Shown: positions 17,586 to 27,464 of the stretch, piece by piece
Layout of the letters: the number at the start of each line of letters is the position of its first letter
How positions within the stretch are numbered: the first letter of the stretch is position 1
Origin: Rhodopirellula sp. P2
Lineage (GTDB): Bacteria; Planctomycetota; Planctomycetia; Pirellulales; Pirellulaceae
Assembly: GCF_028768465.1 (NCBI RefSeq)
Contig: NZ_CP118225.1
Coordinates: 1,469,001 to 1,533,000, forward strand
Reading direction: 5' to 3'
DNA length: 64,000 nucleotides
The notes under the pieces: model-generated
Databases searched by the model: none
What the model saw: the letters and a program-made list of their open reading frames with translations, nothing else
Told to the model about the DNA's origin: nothing
Made by a program: the position numbers and the translations under genes

Positions 17586-19875
17586 TGTCGCCGGATCCGC
17601 CAGGGGCGAAATTGCAGGCATGACTCCGGAGGAGTCCACGTTGGTAGCTCGGGGTGGAAACCCCGAGACCGTTGGTGGAGATCCCAATGTCGCCCCGGAC
17701 GGGGCCGTCGTGGATAGGGAGGCGTGAAGTGGTTGGGCGATTTCGGTTTCCCTTTCGACCGTGGCTTTGAAATCGGCGACGGCGCGAACCGGTTTAGGCG
17801 ATGCTCAGTGATTCGGCGAAGGCAGGGGTGTGCCGGAACGGCGCTCCGCTTGGTCCGGCCTACTTGGCTGGTGTCGCCGGATCCGTCGAGGGCGAAATTG
17901 CAGGCATGACTCCGGAGGAGTCCACGTTGGTAGCTCGGGGTGGAAGCCCCAAGGCCATTGGTGGAGATCCCGATGTCGCCCCGGACGGGGCCGTCGTGGA
18001 TAGGGAGGCGTGAAGTGGTTGGGCGATCCCGGTTTCCTTATCCGACCGTGGCTTCGAAATCGGCGACGGCGCGGAACGGTTTAGGCGATGCTCAGTGATT
18101 CGGCGAAGGCCGGGGTGTGCCGGAACGGCGCTCCGCTTGGTCCGGCCTACTTGGCTGGTGTCGCCGGATCCGTCGAGGGCGAACGTGCAGGCATGACTCC
18201 GGAGGAGTCCACGTTGGTAGCTCGGGGTGGAAGCCCCAAGGCCATTGGTGGAGATCCCGATGTCGCCCCGGACGGGGCCGTCGTGGATAGGGAGGCGTGA
18301 AGTGGTTGGGCGATCCCGGTTTCCTTATCCGACCGTGGCTTCGAAATCGGCGACGGCGCGGAACGGTTTAGGCGATGCTCAGTGATTCGGCGAAGGCCGG
18401 GGTGTGCCGGAACGGCGCTCCGCTTGGTCCGGCCTACTTGGCTGGTGTCGCCGGATCCGTCGAGGGCGAACGTGCAGGCATGACTCCGGAGGAGTCCACG
18501 TTGGTAGCTCGGGGTGGAAACCCCGAGACCGTTGGTGGAGATCCCGATGTCGCCCCGGACGGGGCCGTCGTGGATAGGGAGGCGTGAAGTGGTTGGGCGA
18601 TTTCGGTTTCCTTATTCGACCGTGGCTTCGAAATCGTCGACGGCGCGGACCGGTTTGGGCGATGCTCAGTGATTCGGCGAAGGCCGGAGGTGTGCCGGAA
18701 CGGCGCTTCGCTTGGTCCGGCCTACTTGGCTGGTGTCGCCGGATCCGTCGAGGGCGAACGTGCAGGCATGACTCCGGAGGAGTCCACGTTGGTAGCTCGG
18801 GGTGGAAACCCCGAGGCCATGGTGGAGATTCCAATGTCGCCCCGGACGGGGCCGTCGTGGATAGGGAGGCGTGAAGTGGTTGGGCGATCCCGGTTTCCTT
18901 ATTCGACCGTGGCTTTGAAATCGGCGACGGCGCGAACCGGTTTGGGCGATGCTCAGTGATTCGGCGAAGGCAGGGGGTGTGCCGGAACGGCGCTCCGCTT
19001 GGTCCGGCCTACTTGGCTGGTGTCGCCGGATCCGTCGAGGGCGAACGTGCAGGCATGACTCCGGAGGAGTCCACGTTGGTAGCTCGGGGTGGAAACCCCG
19101 AGGCCATTGGCGGAGATCCCGATGTCGCCCCGGACGGGGCCGTCGTGGATAGGGAGGCGTGAAGTGGCTGGGCGATTTCGGTTTCCCTTTCGACCGTGCC
19201 TTCGAAATCGTCGACGGCGCGGACCGGTTTAGGCGATGCTCAGTGATTCGGCGAAGGCGGGGGTGTGCCGGAACGGCGCTCCGCTTGGTCCGGCCTACTT
19301 GGCTGGTGTCGCCGGATCCGTCGAGGGCGAACGTGCAGGCATGACTCCGGAGGAGTCCACGTTGGTAGCTCGGGGTGGAAACCCCGAGACCGTTGGTGGA
19401 GATCCCGATGTCGCCCCGGACGGGGCCGTCGTGGATAGGGAGGCGTGAAGTGGTTGGGCGATTTCGGTTTCCTTATTCGACCGTGGCTTCGAAATCGTCG
19501 ACGGCGCGGACCGGTTTGGGCGATGCTCAGTGATTCGGCGAAGGCCGGAGGTGTGCCGGAACGGCGCTTCGCTTGGTCCGGCCTACTTGGCTGGTGTCGC
19601 CGGATCCGTCGAGGGCGAACGTGCAGGCATGACTCCGGAGGAGTCCACGTTGGTAGCTCGGGGTGGAAACCCCGAGGCCATGGTGGAGATTCCAATGTCG
19701 CCCCGGACGGGGCCGTCGTGGATAGGGAGGCGTGAAGTGGTTGGGCGATCCCGGTTTCCTTATTCGACCGTGGCTTTGAAATCGGCGACGGCGCGAACCG
19801 GTTTGGGCGATGCTCAGTGATTCGGCGAAGGCAGGGGGTGTGCCGGAACGGCGCTCCGCTTGGTCCGGCCTACTT
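17586..19875. repeat. Eight-copy 287-bp tandem array
   Basis: The marker GCGATGCTCAGTGATTCGGC recurs with its ATG at 17801, 18088, 18375, 18662, 18949, 19236, 19523 and 19810, exactly 287 bp apart each time. About 2.3 kb, close to eight units, fills the gap between the convergent GT10 and metallopeptidase genes. Small indels inside units compensate each other, so the period stays fixed while reading frames do not: 287 is not a multiple of three, and the 70-codon frame seen in four copies is broken in the others. Each unit carries several dyads (in one copy: 18406-18433, 18482-18496, 18508-18527, 18552-18565). No protein function is supported. Confidence 0.95.
18375..19869. repeat. 861-bp higher-order duplication inside the array
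   Basis: Three consecutive units starting at 18375 are repeated, nearly base for base, starting at 19236 (offset 861 = 3 x 287). Diagnostic variants recur in the same order: GAGACCGTTGG, then CCGGAGGTGTG with GCGCTTCGC, then GCAGGGGGTG. The first two units after the array start, around 18022 and 18309, are also near-identical neighbours. This points to recent block duplication by unequal exchange or replication slippage. Confidence 0.88.
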
Positions 19876-20643
19876 GCTTTGGCGTTCGCCCCACAGTCGG
19901 CCGAGGAGATCGTGCAGGGTTGGATCATGTTGCTTGAGTTCGGCTCGCACGAAAGGGAAGAAGTCGTTTCGATAGAAGTAAGCCTCGGTGCCTTCGGCAA
20001 AGTATTCCTTGTGGTTGCTCAACCCGTAGTGGCGGACGGTTCGGCCGGTGTACAGCAACACATCTTCGTATCGCTTCCCCGCCTTGGCTTCTTCAAACGC
20101 GGCAATGATTTCCGGTTGATCGAAGCTCAAAAATTGATCGTGGTAGGCATGCGCCAGTTCGTGCAGAATCATGGCGGGATGCTTGAGCATCTGCTCCTTC
20201 GATAGCAACTGATTCGCTCGTGGAAGGTGAACCTTCTTCGTCAGTCGCTCATCGTGTCCATGGGCCAGCAACCAGCCACGGCTGGGATGGTACTGCATCG
20301 TTCCCAGACTCGGATGTTCTTCTTCGAGCCAGATCTCGACTTGCTGCAACTTCGCAAGTGTTTCGGAAGGGATCAGAATCTGGATGCGTTGCAGATGGTT
20401 GGCAAGCATCGTCAGCGAGCGATGGTCATTCTCGGAAACACCGTCACCCGAAACACGATCACCCAGAAGAACGGGTTCGACGTGCACCTTCCAGCCTTCG
20501 ATCTCACGGACCACTGGATCGAATCGCGGGGGCGATTTGGCTGGGCTGTCGTTCGCCAATGCCGGCGTCAGAACCGCCAGACAAAGAAACGAGAGACCAA
20601 GCAGTCTCCCGTTTGAAAGTGTTCGCTGGGCTTGGGGCATCAT
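19870..20643 (-). CDS. Secreted zinc metallopeptidase-like protein
   Basis: This 257-residue protein has a signal peptide (LLGLSFLCLAVLTPALA) and a gluzincin zinc site: HELAHAYHD (161-169) supplies two His and the catalytic Glu, and EYFAEGTEAYF (213-223) supplies the third ligand Glu. The layout resembles the anthrax lethal factor/PPEP-like metallopeptidase group, with no long prodomain. A periplasmic or secreted protease is inferred. The gene lies 28 bp after the redoxin-cytochrome fusion on the same strand. Its TAG stop lies inside the last, truncated unit of the tandem array. Confidence 0.75.
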   Translation of the reverse strand: MMPQAQRTLSNGRLLGLSFLCLAVLTPALANDSPAKSPPRFDPVVREIEGWKVHVEPVLLGDRVSGDGVSENDHRSLTMLANHLQRIQILIPSETLAKLQQVEIWLEEEHPSLGTMQYHPSRGWLLAHGHDERLTKKVHLPRANQLLSKEQMLKHPAMILHELAHAYHDQFLSFDQPEIIAAFEEAKAGKRYEDVLLYTGRTVRHYGLSNHKEYFAEGTEAYFYRNDFFPFVRAELKQHDPTLHDLLGRLWGERQSK

Positions 20644-20671
20644 CGGCTCTTGGGAGGTTCGACTGTGAAAG

Positions 20672-22429
20672 TCAGTCGGTCTTCACCACGTCCATGAAGC
20701 CGATCATCATTTCGTTCCAACTTTGGTCGCCCCATCCAACGGTCTTGGAAGGATCGGGGTTGCTCAGATTGTATTCCGAGTTGTCAAAGACCGCACGGCA
20801 GTGGACGACGGTCCCCCGAGGCAATTTTCGAGGTTCCTTCAGGATGTACTTCATCTGCCAGTTGAAGTCGTAGGCGGGAACGTCCAGCAGGATTTCTTCC
20901 TCACCATCGGGGAAGTGAGCGGTGTAGCGGAACGCTTTGCCACGCAGGTGCATGTGCGGTGTCATCCCAAGCAGTTCGATATCCCTTCGGACGGTGTGCT
21001 TCGCCGTCACCACGTGGTTGGCTTCGCCGGGTGGGATTCGAAACCTGGTTTCGACAGCGATGGCGCCTTCCAGTTCTCGGTCGACATGGGCTTTGTCAGT
21101 GAACTTGACCCCGATGTACGACAGGTCGCTTTGTGCGGTCCCGTTGGGGGTGTAGTGCATCTCGAACAACAGTTTGCTGCCGGCTTCCGCATGAATTGCA
21201 ACTCCGTCCTCCAACTTCACTGGAGTGCTGCCGGGAGCATACCCCACCAACACCTTCCTCAGATCGATGTCCCTGCCACCCGGTGGGATCACATAGACCA
21301 AGATGTGGTGGACGACGGCTCGGTTTTGAGGGCGTGCTTCGCAGGCGACGACAAACTTGTCTTCCTCCCAACCAGGATCGATCACGAATCGCTGATAGTC
21401 GATGACACCTTCGGCGGGCACATCAAATGGTTTGTCTCGCATCTGGATGACTTGATCGGGCTCGCCAATCTGCCATCCCGTGGCGAACACGGGCGGCTCA
21501 GGCAGGTCCGAAGGATCGCCCTCGGGCATCCCGCCATCGACCCATTGCTCAACCAAGTCCTTTTCTTCCTCGGACAACCTCGCGTCGTTGGCAAACTCGC
21601 CGTGTGCCGGGTTGGCCGACCAAGGCGGCATGCGGTTGTTGCCGATCACTTCGAGAATCGTGTCCTCCCATCCCTGCGTGTCATCGTAGCTGGTCAGGGT
21701 GAACGGCGCGATTTCGCCTTCGCGGTGGCAAGTGACGCATCGTGAATTGAAAATCGGTGCGATGTGTTTGGTGTAGGTGATCTCGCCCAGTTCCGCGACT
21801 TCTTTGGTCCGACCGATGTGGCAACCCACGGCCTCTGTCTGGGGTTGCGAAATGGATTTTCCGGCCAGCAGTTCTTCCACTGCGATGGCCAAATCGGAAC
21901 GAGTCTTTTTGTCGCGAGCGTAGCCGACTCCGTATTGATCATCGATGCGGCCGTGGTAGCGAACGACGCGATCCGCATCGATCAGAAAAACCTCGGGGGT
22001 TCGTTTCGCGTTCATGGCATCCGCGACGACGTTGCCCTTGTCCTTCAGCATCGGAAAGGCGATCTCGTGGCGATGCACGTAGGCCGCCACTTCGGTCAGG
22101 CTGTCTTGTTTGTTGGAGTTGATCCCGATGACTTGGAGACCGCGCTCTCCGAATTTCTCCTGAAGGTCATTCAGTCGCGGCCCGTACAGTTTTGCCAACG
22201 GGCACTCGGTTCCCAGGAAGACAATCGCCGCGCACTGCTTGCCCTTGAAATCGCTCAGCGAAACGGGTTTGCCGTAGGCGTTGGGCAAGGTGAACGTCGC
22301 AACCTGCTCTCCGACCGGAGAAGTGTCCGAACCTTCGGGCTGACGCCCCGTCGCGGCATTTGCGAATGGGACCCAGGCATTTCCAACAATCAAGCATACG
22401 ACTGCGAAGCAAACCAAACGACGATGCAT
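20672..22429 (-). CDS. Redoxin / cytochrome c / copper monooxygenase-like fusion protein
   Basis: The ATG at 22429, with GAGG nine bases upstream, gives 585 residues starting with a signal peptide. Domains in order: a thioredoxin-fold redoxin (about 35-195) with a single Cys in GTECPLAK (Cys76); a planctomycete-type cytochrome segment with the haem motif CVTCH (231-235); and a region like peptidylglycine/dopamine monooxygenases with candidate copper ligands VVHHILVYV (His374-375), MHY (424-426) and TPHMHLRG (490-497). An exported redox enzyme is likely; its substrate is unknown. It is first of a two-gene unit with the metallopeptidase. Confidence 0.82.
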   Translation of the reverse strand: MHRRLVCFAVVCLIVGNAWVPFANAATGRQPEGSDTSPVGEQVATFTLPNAYGKPVSLSDFKGKQCAAIVFLGTECPLAKLYGPRLNDLQEKFGERGLQVIGINSNKQDSLTEVAAYVHRHEIAFPMLKDKGNVVADAMNAKRTPEVFLIDADRVVRYHGRIDDQYGVGYARDKKTRSDLAIAVEELLAGKSISQPQTEAVGCHIGRTKEVAELGEITYTKHIAPIFNSRCVTCHREGEIAPFTLTSYDDTQGWEDTILEVIGNNRMPPWSANPAHGEFANDARLSEEEKDLVEQWVDGGMPEGDPSDLPEPPVFATGWQIGEPDQVIQMRDKPFDVPAEGVIDYQRFVIDPGWEEDKFVVACEARPQNRAVVHHILVYVIPPGGRDIDLRKVLVGYAPGSTPVKLEDGVAIHAEAGSKLLFEMHYTPNGTAQSDLSYIGVKFTDKAHVDRELEGAIAVETRFRIPPGEANHVVTAKHTVRRDIELLGMTPHMHLRGKAFRYTAHFPDGEEEILLDVPAYDFNWQMKYILKEPRKLPRGTVVHCRAVFDNSEYNLSNPDPSKTVGWGDQSWNEMMIGFMDVVKTD

Positions 22430-22655
22430 CAGAGACCTCGGGCGGAGAGAATCAACGGGAAACAATAGTTTCGCTGAATTGCGGGGGGCGTGTCACCCGC
22501 AGTTCCGTCTCGAATTGTACGGGGGCGGTCCGCGCCTTGCCGGGGCCCGTGTTTTGATGCATTCGGCTGTAATTCAGGCGAATCCGAATCCAGCCGAATC
22601 CCGCGACGGGAAGTGCCTGTTGGCCAGCGGCATGCAAGGCAGCCGGTTCCGATCC

Positions 22656-23648
22656 CTACGGCAGTTCGAGTTCGCCGGACCAAGGTTGGTTGTCTCGATA
22701 CCAATCCACCGATGCAGCCAGTCCCTCGTCCAGTTCCACTTTCGGTGTCCAGCCGATCAATTCTTTCGCCTTGCTGATGTCGGCGGAAGTGATTTTGACA
22801 TCGGCTTTGTGGAACGTCTTGTGTTCGACCTTGGCTTTCTTGCCCAGCAAGTTTTCGAGTCGACCGATGATGTCGTTCAAAGAGACGGGGGTTCCGCCGC
22901 CGCCCAAGTTGATGACTTCGTATCCAATGGGCTGCAGTGCCGCGATCGTTCCGGCAGCGATGTCGGACACATAGGTGAAATCGCGAGATTGTTCGCCATC
23001 GCCAAACAATTCGATCGGCGTGCCTTCATCGATCCATTTGATGAATCGGAAGATGCACATGTCGGGACGTCCCGCGGGACCGTAGACGGTGAAGTAACGG
23101 CAAACTGAGACGTCGATGTCGTACAAGTGATGGTACGAGTATGCCATCGCTTCAGCGGCTTTCTTGCTGGCCGCGTAAGGCGAGATCGGAGTGTTGACGG
23201 ACAACGTTTCGACAAACGGCATCGGTTGGCCGGCGTACAGCGACGAGGTCGACGCGAGCACGTACTTCTTGACACCAACACGCCGCATTTGGTCGAGCAG
23301 GTTGAGGCTGCCCATCGCGTTGGTCGTCATGTAGACGTGCGGGTTTTCCATGCTGTATCGCACGCCGGCACGAGCGGCCAAGTTCAGCACCGCATCGAAT
23401 GAATTTTCATCGAAGAGTTTCTGCAGCGTCGATGAATCTTCGATGTCGCCTCGCACGAACGTGAACGCGTCGCCTTGGGAGGTCAGTTTCTCCAGTCGGT
23501 GTTCTTTCAGTCGCACGTCGTAGTAGTCGTTGACGTTGTCGATTCCGACCACACGATGGCCCGCCGCCAGCAATTGTGAGGCAACTTCGTTGGCGATGAA
23601 GCCAGCGCAGCCAGTGACCAGGAACGTTTGAGGAGACGAATCGGGCAT
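22656..23648 (-). CDS. NAD-dependent sugar epimerase, UDP-glucuronate 4-epimerase-like
   Basis: Starting at MPDSSPQ (13 codons after the first in-frame start) gives 330 residues. FLVTGCAGFIANEVASQLL is the NAD-binding Rossmann start, NVNDYYDVRLKEHRL is typical of UDP-glucuronate 4-epimerases, and SPYAASKKAAE holds the catalytic Tyr-x-x-x-Lys, with CRYFTVYGPAGRPDM after it. The enzyme supplies UDP-galacturonate or a related sugar for surface polysaccharide. It is transcribed divergently from the UDP-GlcNAc 2-epimerase gene across a 110-bp gap, so shared control is possible. Confidence 0.88.
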   Translation of the reverse strand: MPDSSPQTFLVTGCAGFIANEVASQLLAAGHRVVGIDNVNDYYDVRLKEHRLEKLTSQGDAFTFVRGDIEDSSTLQKLFDENSFDAVLNLAARAGVRYSMENPHVYMTTNAMGSLNLLDQMRRVGVKKYVLASTSSLYAGQPMPFVETLSVNTPISPYAASKKAAEAMAYSYHHLYDIDVSVCRYFTVYGPAGRPDMCIFRFIKWIDEGTPIELFGDGEQSRDFTYVSDIAAGTIAALQPIGYEVINLGGGGTPVSLNDIIGRLENLLGKKAKVEHKTFHKADVKITSADISKAKELIGWTPKVELDEGLAASVDWYRDNQPWSGELELP

Positions 23649-23758
23649 CGGTTCTGGACTCTTGATTCGGGGTTTGGGAAGGTGCACTGGGGTTTGGCGA
23701 GGTTCAAACTATAGTGGGCCGCCAGTTCCACCATCCGATTTGCCACGCAGTCTAGTCA

Positions 23759-24901
23759 ATGAAACGTCCCAAAATAGCCGTCTTCTTCGGAACCCGTCCC
23801 GAAGCGATCAAGGTCGCGCCGGTGATCAAACGACTTGCCAACGATGACCGATTCGAGTTGCTGTCGGTTTCGACGGGGCAACACCGGGAGATGCTGGATC
23901 AAGTGATCGACATTTTCGATCTGCCGGTGCACCACGATTTGGGCGTGATGACCCCGGGACAAACTCTGGCAGGTTTGTCCTCCAAACTGATCGCTTCAAT
24001 CGATCAAATTCTCGAAGCCGAGCAACCTGATTTTGCTCTCGTTCAGGGCGACACAACGACGGTTTTGATGGCGTCGCTGGCTTGTTTCTATCGACGAATT
24101 CCAACTGGTCACATCGAAGCCGGTCTGCGGACAGGCAACCTGGCCAGTCCCTTCCCGGAAGAAGCCAACCGCGTGCTGGCCAGTCCCATCAGCACGTTGC
24201 ACTTCGCACCGACATCGGTCAGCGAAGCGAACTTGCTGAACGAACGAATCGATCCCGCCAAGATTTTTGTGACGGGGAACACGGTGATCGATGCGTTGCA
24301 CCTGGAGGTCCAGCAGCAATCCCATCCCGAGGTCGCAGCGAAGATCGATGAAGAACTGGGGGCGGTCCTTCCAAGTGATTGGCGAGACCAACGGTTTGTC
24401 TTGATCACCGGGCACCGACGCGAGAATTTTGGTGGTGGTTTCGACGAGATCTGCGGTGCGATTTCAGAACTGGCCGAGCGATTCCCGGACGTTCGATTTG
24501 TGTACCCGGTTCACTTGAACCCCAATGTGTCTGGTCCCGTGCAAAAGGCGTTGGGGCAATTTGACAACGTGTTGCTGTTGCCGCCGCAGTCCTATCGTCC
24601 GTTTGTGGCTTTGATGCAGGCCTGTGAATTGGTGCTGACCGATTCCGGCGGCGTGCAAGAGGAAGCCCCCGGACTCGGCAAGCCCGTGCTGGTGATGCGT
24701 GACACGACCGAGCGTCCCGAAGGCGTGGACGCTGGCACGGTCCGCTTGGTCGGTCCAGTGCGGCAGAACATCGTCGACGGTGTCAGTGAACTGCTTCGCG
24801 ACCGCGAAGCGTATGACCAGATGGCGAGAGCTTCCAACCCTTATGGCGATGGCACCGCTTCGATCAAGATCCTGGACGCGATCGCACAGCACTATTGCTG
24901 A
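23759..24901 (+). CDS. wecB: UDP-N-acetylglucosamine 2-epimerase (non-hydrolysing)
   Basis: This 380-residue GT-B-fold enzyme begins KIAVFFGTRPEAIKVAPVI and has the family motifs VQGDTTTVLMASLACFY, HIEAGLRTG, TGHRRENFGGG and LTDSGGVQEEAPGLGKPVL. It interconverts UDP-GlcNAc and UDP-ManNAc for polysaccharide or teichoic-type polymers. No UDP-ManNAc dehydrogenase is nearby. The 3' end overlaps the convergent lipoprotein gene by 10 bp. No clear ribosome site precedes the ATG. Confidence 0.95.
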   Translation: MKRPKIAVFFGTRPEAIKVAPVIKRLANDDRFELLSVSTGQHREMLDQVIDIFDLPVHHDLGVMTPGQTLAGLSSKLIASIDQILEAEQPDFALVQGDTTTVLMASLACFYRRIPTGHIEAGLRTGNLASPFPEEANRVLASPISTLHFAPTSVSEANLLNERIDPAKIFVTGNTVIDALHLEVQQQSHPEVAAKIDEELGAVLPSDWRDQRFVLITGHRRENFGGGFDEICGAISELAERFPDVRFVYPVHLNPNVSGPVQKALGQFDNVLLLPPQSYRPFVALMQACELVLTDSGGVQEEAPGLGKPVLVMRDTTERPEGVDAGTVRLVGPVRQNIVDGVSELLRDREAYDQMARASNPYGDGTASIKILDAIAQHYC

Positions 24902-26319
24902 AGGGCTTGGGCAAGCTCGGTTTCATAAGCCCGGATCATTTGTTTGTAGTCTGCCAGAATCTTCTCGGGCACATCCACTTCTGCGGCATCGTCGACCAGT
25001 GCGGCGACGACGTTGCTCACCGTGCTGACATTGATCTGTCGCTCGGTCAGCAGGACGGTTTGATCCGAATCGATCACCGCCGCGCTGCCGGGTCTCAGTC
25101 GCAACAGCCCAAACACATCGTCCAGTGTGTTGGCGTCCAGGACGGTGACAGCACCCGACCAAGCCGATGCCAATTCTCGGCGGAAACCAGCGTCCTCGGT
25201 GGCGACGACCCAGCGAACCCGCGACAGATTGGATTGACGTGACTGGGTGATTGCGGCGGCAATCCAACGCGGTTCCGTGGCGGAGACTTCTTCGTCTTGC
25301 GACAACCGGAGCAGCACCACTTCGGATGCCGTGCCGTCAACACGCAGTGTCCGCATCGCATCGTTCGGCAAACGCCGTCCCAGGATGCTGGATGGGGGCG
25401 GCGGAGGAACAGGAACAAAACGCTCAACACGTTGAGGCGTGAAAGGCGGTTGGAAATCGAAACGAGAGGAGTCTTCCTCGTCTGACGGAGGAGCAAACTC
25501 TGCTCGTCGGAATTCGAGGGTCAATGAACTCTGCCTCGCATCCAAACCTTCGATCAGTGGAAGCGGCAACTCCACCCGCCGAATCACACTGACGGTGGGA
25601 TCGATCCAAAACACATAGGATTTGCCTTCCGTTTCGGCCGCGATGCGGCGCATTTTTTGTCCTGCGAAATTCGCGTCGGGCAACCACTTCAGTTTCGCGG
25701 TGGGTTCGAAGATTCCAGACATTGGATCGCCAGCGAACAACCACTCCAGTTGCGGTGGCGGACCAGCCAAGCCTGCTGACAACTTGGACCGCAGGACCTC
25801 ATCGGCGAGCACACGATCCAGGTCCAAACGTTGGTTCTCGGGTTGTTGCCAGGAGTCCACCAACATTTGCGAATCGAAGTGGCGCGTTTCGGGCTCGTCG
25901 AACCAGGCATTCAATTCCACTCGATTCGATTGCGGCGACGAGCTGGCACGCAGGCGAACCGCGTAGGCTTGCACGTCCAATTGGCGGCCAGTCCAACGCA
26001 CACGGAACGGCGCTCGCTGTTCTTGTCTTCCACCTGAAAACAGCTCGGCTGAGGCGTCCGCCATCGGAACCACTCGCAGCACGACTTCGCTGGTGTCTTG
26101 GTAGTACGAGCTGCCGCGATAGCGAGTGAAGATTTGTCTCAGGCGGTCACGCGGTTCTCCTCGAGCGATCACAAACTGCTGGGGCGTGGAAGCGGCTTCT
26201 TCCGTGGAGGAGGGCGACGGGGAACACCCGGCGGTCCATGCAGAGACTCCCGCGACGATGCCGCACGCAAAGATCCATTTCGCGAACTGTGGAGTCAAAT
26301 CGTCACGCTTTCTTTTCAC
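24892..26319 (-). CDS. Lipoprotein with LolA-like N-terminal region
   Basis: This 475-residue protein starts at a GTG and has a lipobox (VSAWTAGC, Cys32), so it is predicted to be a lipoprotein. The first 280 residues look like the antiparallel-beta LolA/DUF2092-type fold (SEVVLRVVPM, FRVRWTGRQLDVQAYAVRL, SYVFWIDPTVSVIRRVEL). After a poly-Pro hinge (VPVPPPPPSS), the remaining 170 residues could be a thioredoxin-like domain without a CxxC pair (RVRWVVATEDAGF, GSAAVIDSDQTVLL). Function unknown. It follows the DUF1559 gene by 185 bp. Confidence 0.65.
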   Translation of the reverse strand: MKRKRDDLTPQFAKWIFACGIVAGVSAWTAGCSPSPSSTEEAASTPQQFVIARGEPRDRLRQIFTRYRGSSYYQDTSEVVLRVVPMADASAELFSGGRQEQRAPFRVRWTGRQLDVQAYAVRLRASSSPQSNRVELNAWFDEPETRHFDSQMLVDSWQQPENQRLDLDRVLADEVLRSKLSAGLAGPPPQLEWLFAGDPMSGIFEPTAKLKWLPDANFAGQKMRRIAAETEGKSYVFWIDPTVSVIRRVELPLPLIEGLDARQSSLTLEFRRAEFAPPSDEEDSSRFDFQPPFTPQRVERFVPVPPPPPSSILGRRLPNDAMRTLRVDGTASEVVLLRLSQDEEVSATEPRWIAAAITQSRQSNLSRVRWVVATEDAGFRRELASAWSGAVTVLDANTLDDVFGLLRLRPGSAAVIDSDQTVLLTERQINVSTVSNVVAALVDDAAEVDVPEKILADYKQMIRAYETELAQALQQ

Positions 26320-26504
26320 TCAGGGAATCCATTCGAACTGCTTTGCACAGCAACCGTTTTTCAGCCGCGGATCGCCCACACTTTCGGCAGATGAATTCTG
26401 CCGATCGAATTTGTTCTGCCAGCAACGGCAGGGCGTCCGCAAGGGTGGATTTGTCCCATTTGCAAATCGACTTTTTGGGCAGTTTCGATTGAGTCAAACT
26501 GAGA

Positions 26505-27464
26505 TCAGTGTTCGTAAGTTGGGATTTCGCGACCATCGATCGAGGCAGCCGCGCGGTGAAGGGTGATGTCTTGAGTGTACGTCAACATTTTCACCGATCC
26601 ATCCACCATCGCCGCATTCCAGCCATGCGGGTGGGCGCTGCCAAAGTCATGGCAGGCCAAGCAATTGTCCGGTTGATCCAATCCTGGTTGGCGGGCAGCG
26701 AACCGAACGTAGGAATGGGTGGTCGTTGGAATTCCGGTGTATCCAGCCAGGGGAGCTCGATCGCCATAGCAGTCTCCCGTCGTGTATTTCAGCGAATCCA
26801 TGGCTTTTTCGCCGACCAAGTACGTGTGGCTCAGGCCATCGAACACCCGGGACAATCGCGTCCGGCCGCCCAGTCGCCAAACGCCGTCGTGCTGGCTTTC
26901 AATGATGCGGTCGTCGATTTCATTGACGGTCGCAGGACCTCCGCACATGGCGTAGTCGGTCCTTCCGCCGGATTCGCCATAACGACTCAAATAGGGTTCC
27001 AGCAGCGGGTAGGCGTCGGCATCTCGCCGGGTTGGACAGTGAAACGTTGCGATCGCCGCCTGAACGTGTTGCTGCACCCGATCAGTTGGCTCAATGGTCA
27101 GTGCGGCTCCGATTTTGGCCAGCGGTGGTGCCAAGTCGGCTTGCTCCATCAACGCCATCGCTTGGACCATCCAATTGCCGCCGTTGAATCGACGGTCGTA
27201 TTGCCGACGACGATCGAAATCGACCAGGTACGGTGGGACTTCGCCGGAGTAGCCTGGGAGGTCGCGAAAGATCGATTCGTAGTTTTGGCTGGCCAGGGCA
27301 ATTTGTCGAATTCGATTGCGACACTTGGTCTGGCGTGCCGCCTCGCGGACGCTTTGAACCGCTGGCAGTAGAAGTGCGATCAGGACGCCAATGATGGTGA
27401 TGACGACCAACAGTTCCACCAACGTGAAGCCATGCCGATTCACTGCTTCTTGCTCCGTCCTCAC
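26505..27464 (-). CDS. DUF1559 prepilin-like secreted protein
   Basis: The GTG at 27464, with GAGG seven bases upstream, gives 319 residues starting with a short charged leader, then [26 protein letters not shown], the type IV pilin-like processing and helix motif (Gly-Phe cleavage site, Glu at +5). The rest is the planctomycete DUF1559 domain, with [19 protein letters not shown] and the typical end [20 protein letters not shown]. Planctomycete genomes carry many such genes; an extracellular pseudopilin role is inferred. A TTG-started longer form (27533) is less likely. Confidence 0.9.
   Translation of the reverse strand: MRTEQEAVNRHGFTLVELLVVITIIGVLIALLLPAVQSVREAARQTKCRNRIRQIALASQNYESIFRDLPGYSGEVPPYLVDFDRRRQYDRRFNGGNWMVQAMALMEQADLAPPLAKIGAALTIEPTDRVQQHVQAAIATFHCPTRRDADAYPLLEPYLSRYGESGGRTDYAMCGGPATVNEIDDRIIESQHDGVWRLGGRTRLSRVFDGLSHTYLVGEKAMDSLKYTTGDCYGDRAPLAGYTGIPTTTHSYVRFAARQPGLDQPDNCLACHDFGSAHPHGWNAAMVDGSVKMLTYTQDITLHRAAASIDGREIPTYEH

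Noticed and set aside
17801-19448. Repeated 70-codon frames (MLSDSAKAG...) in the 287-bp array as genes
   Set aside because: They are intact in only four of eight copies, broken by single-base indels in the rest, and lack any family-like sequence or ribosome site.
17586-19875. The array as a CRISPR
   Set aside because: Units are 287 bp and nearly identical throughout; there are no short repeats with unique spacers and no cas gene.
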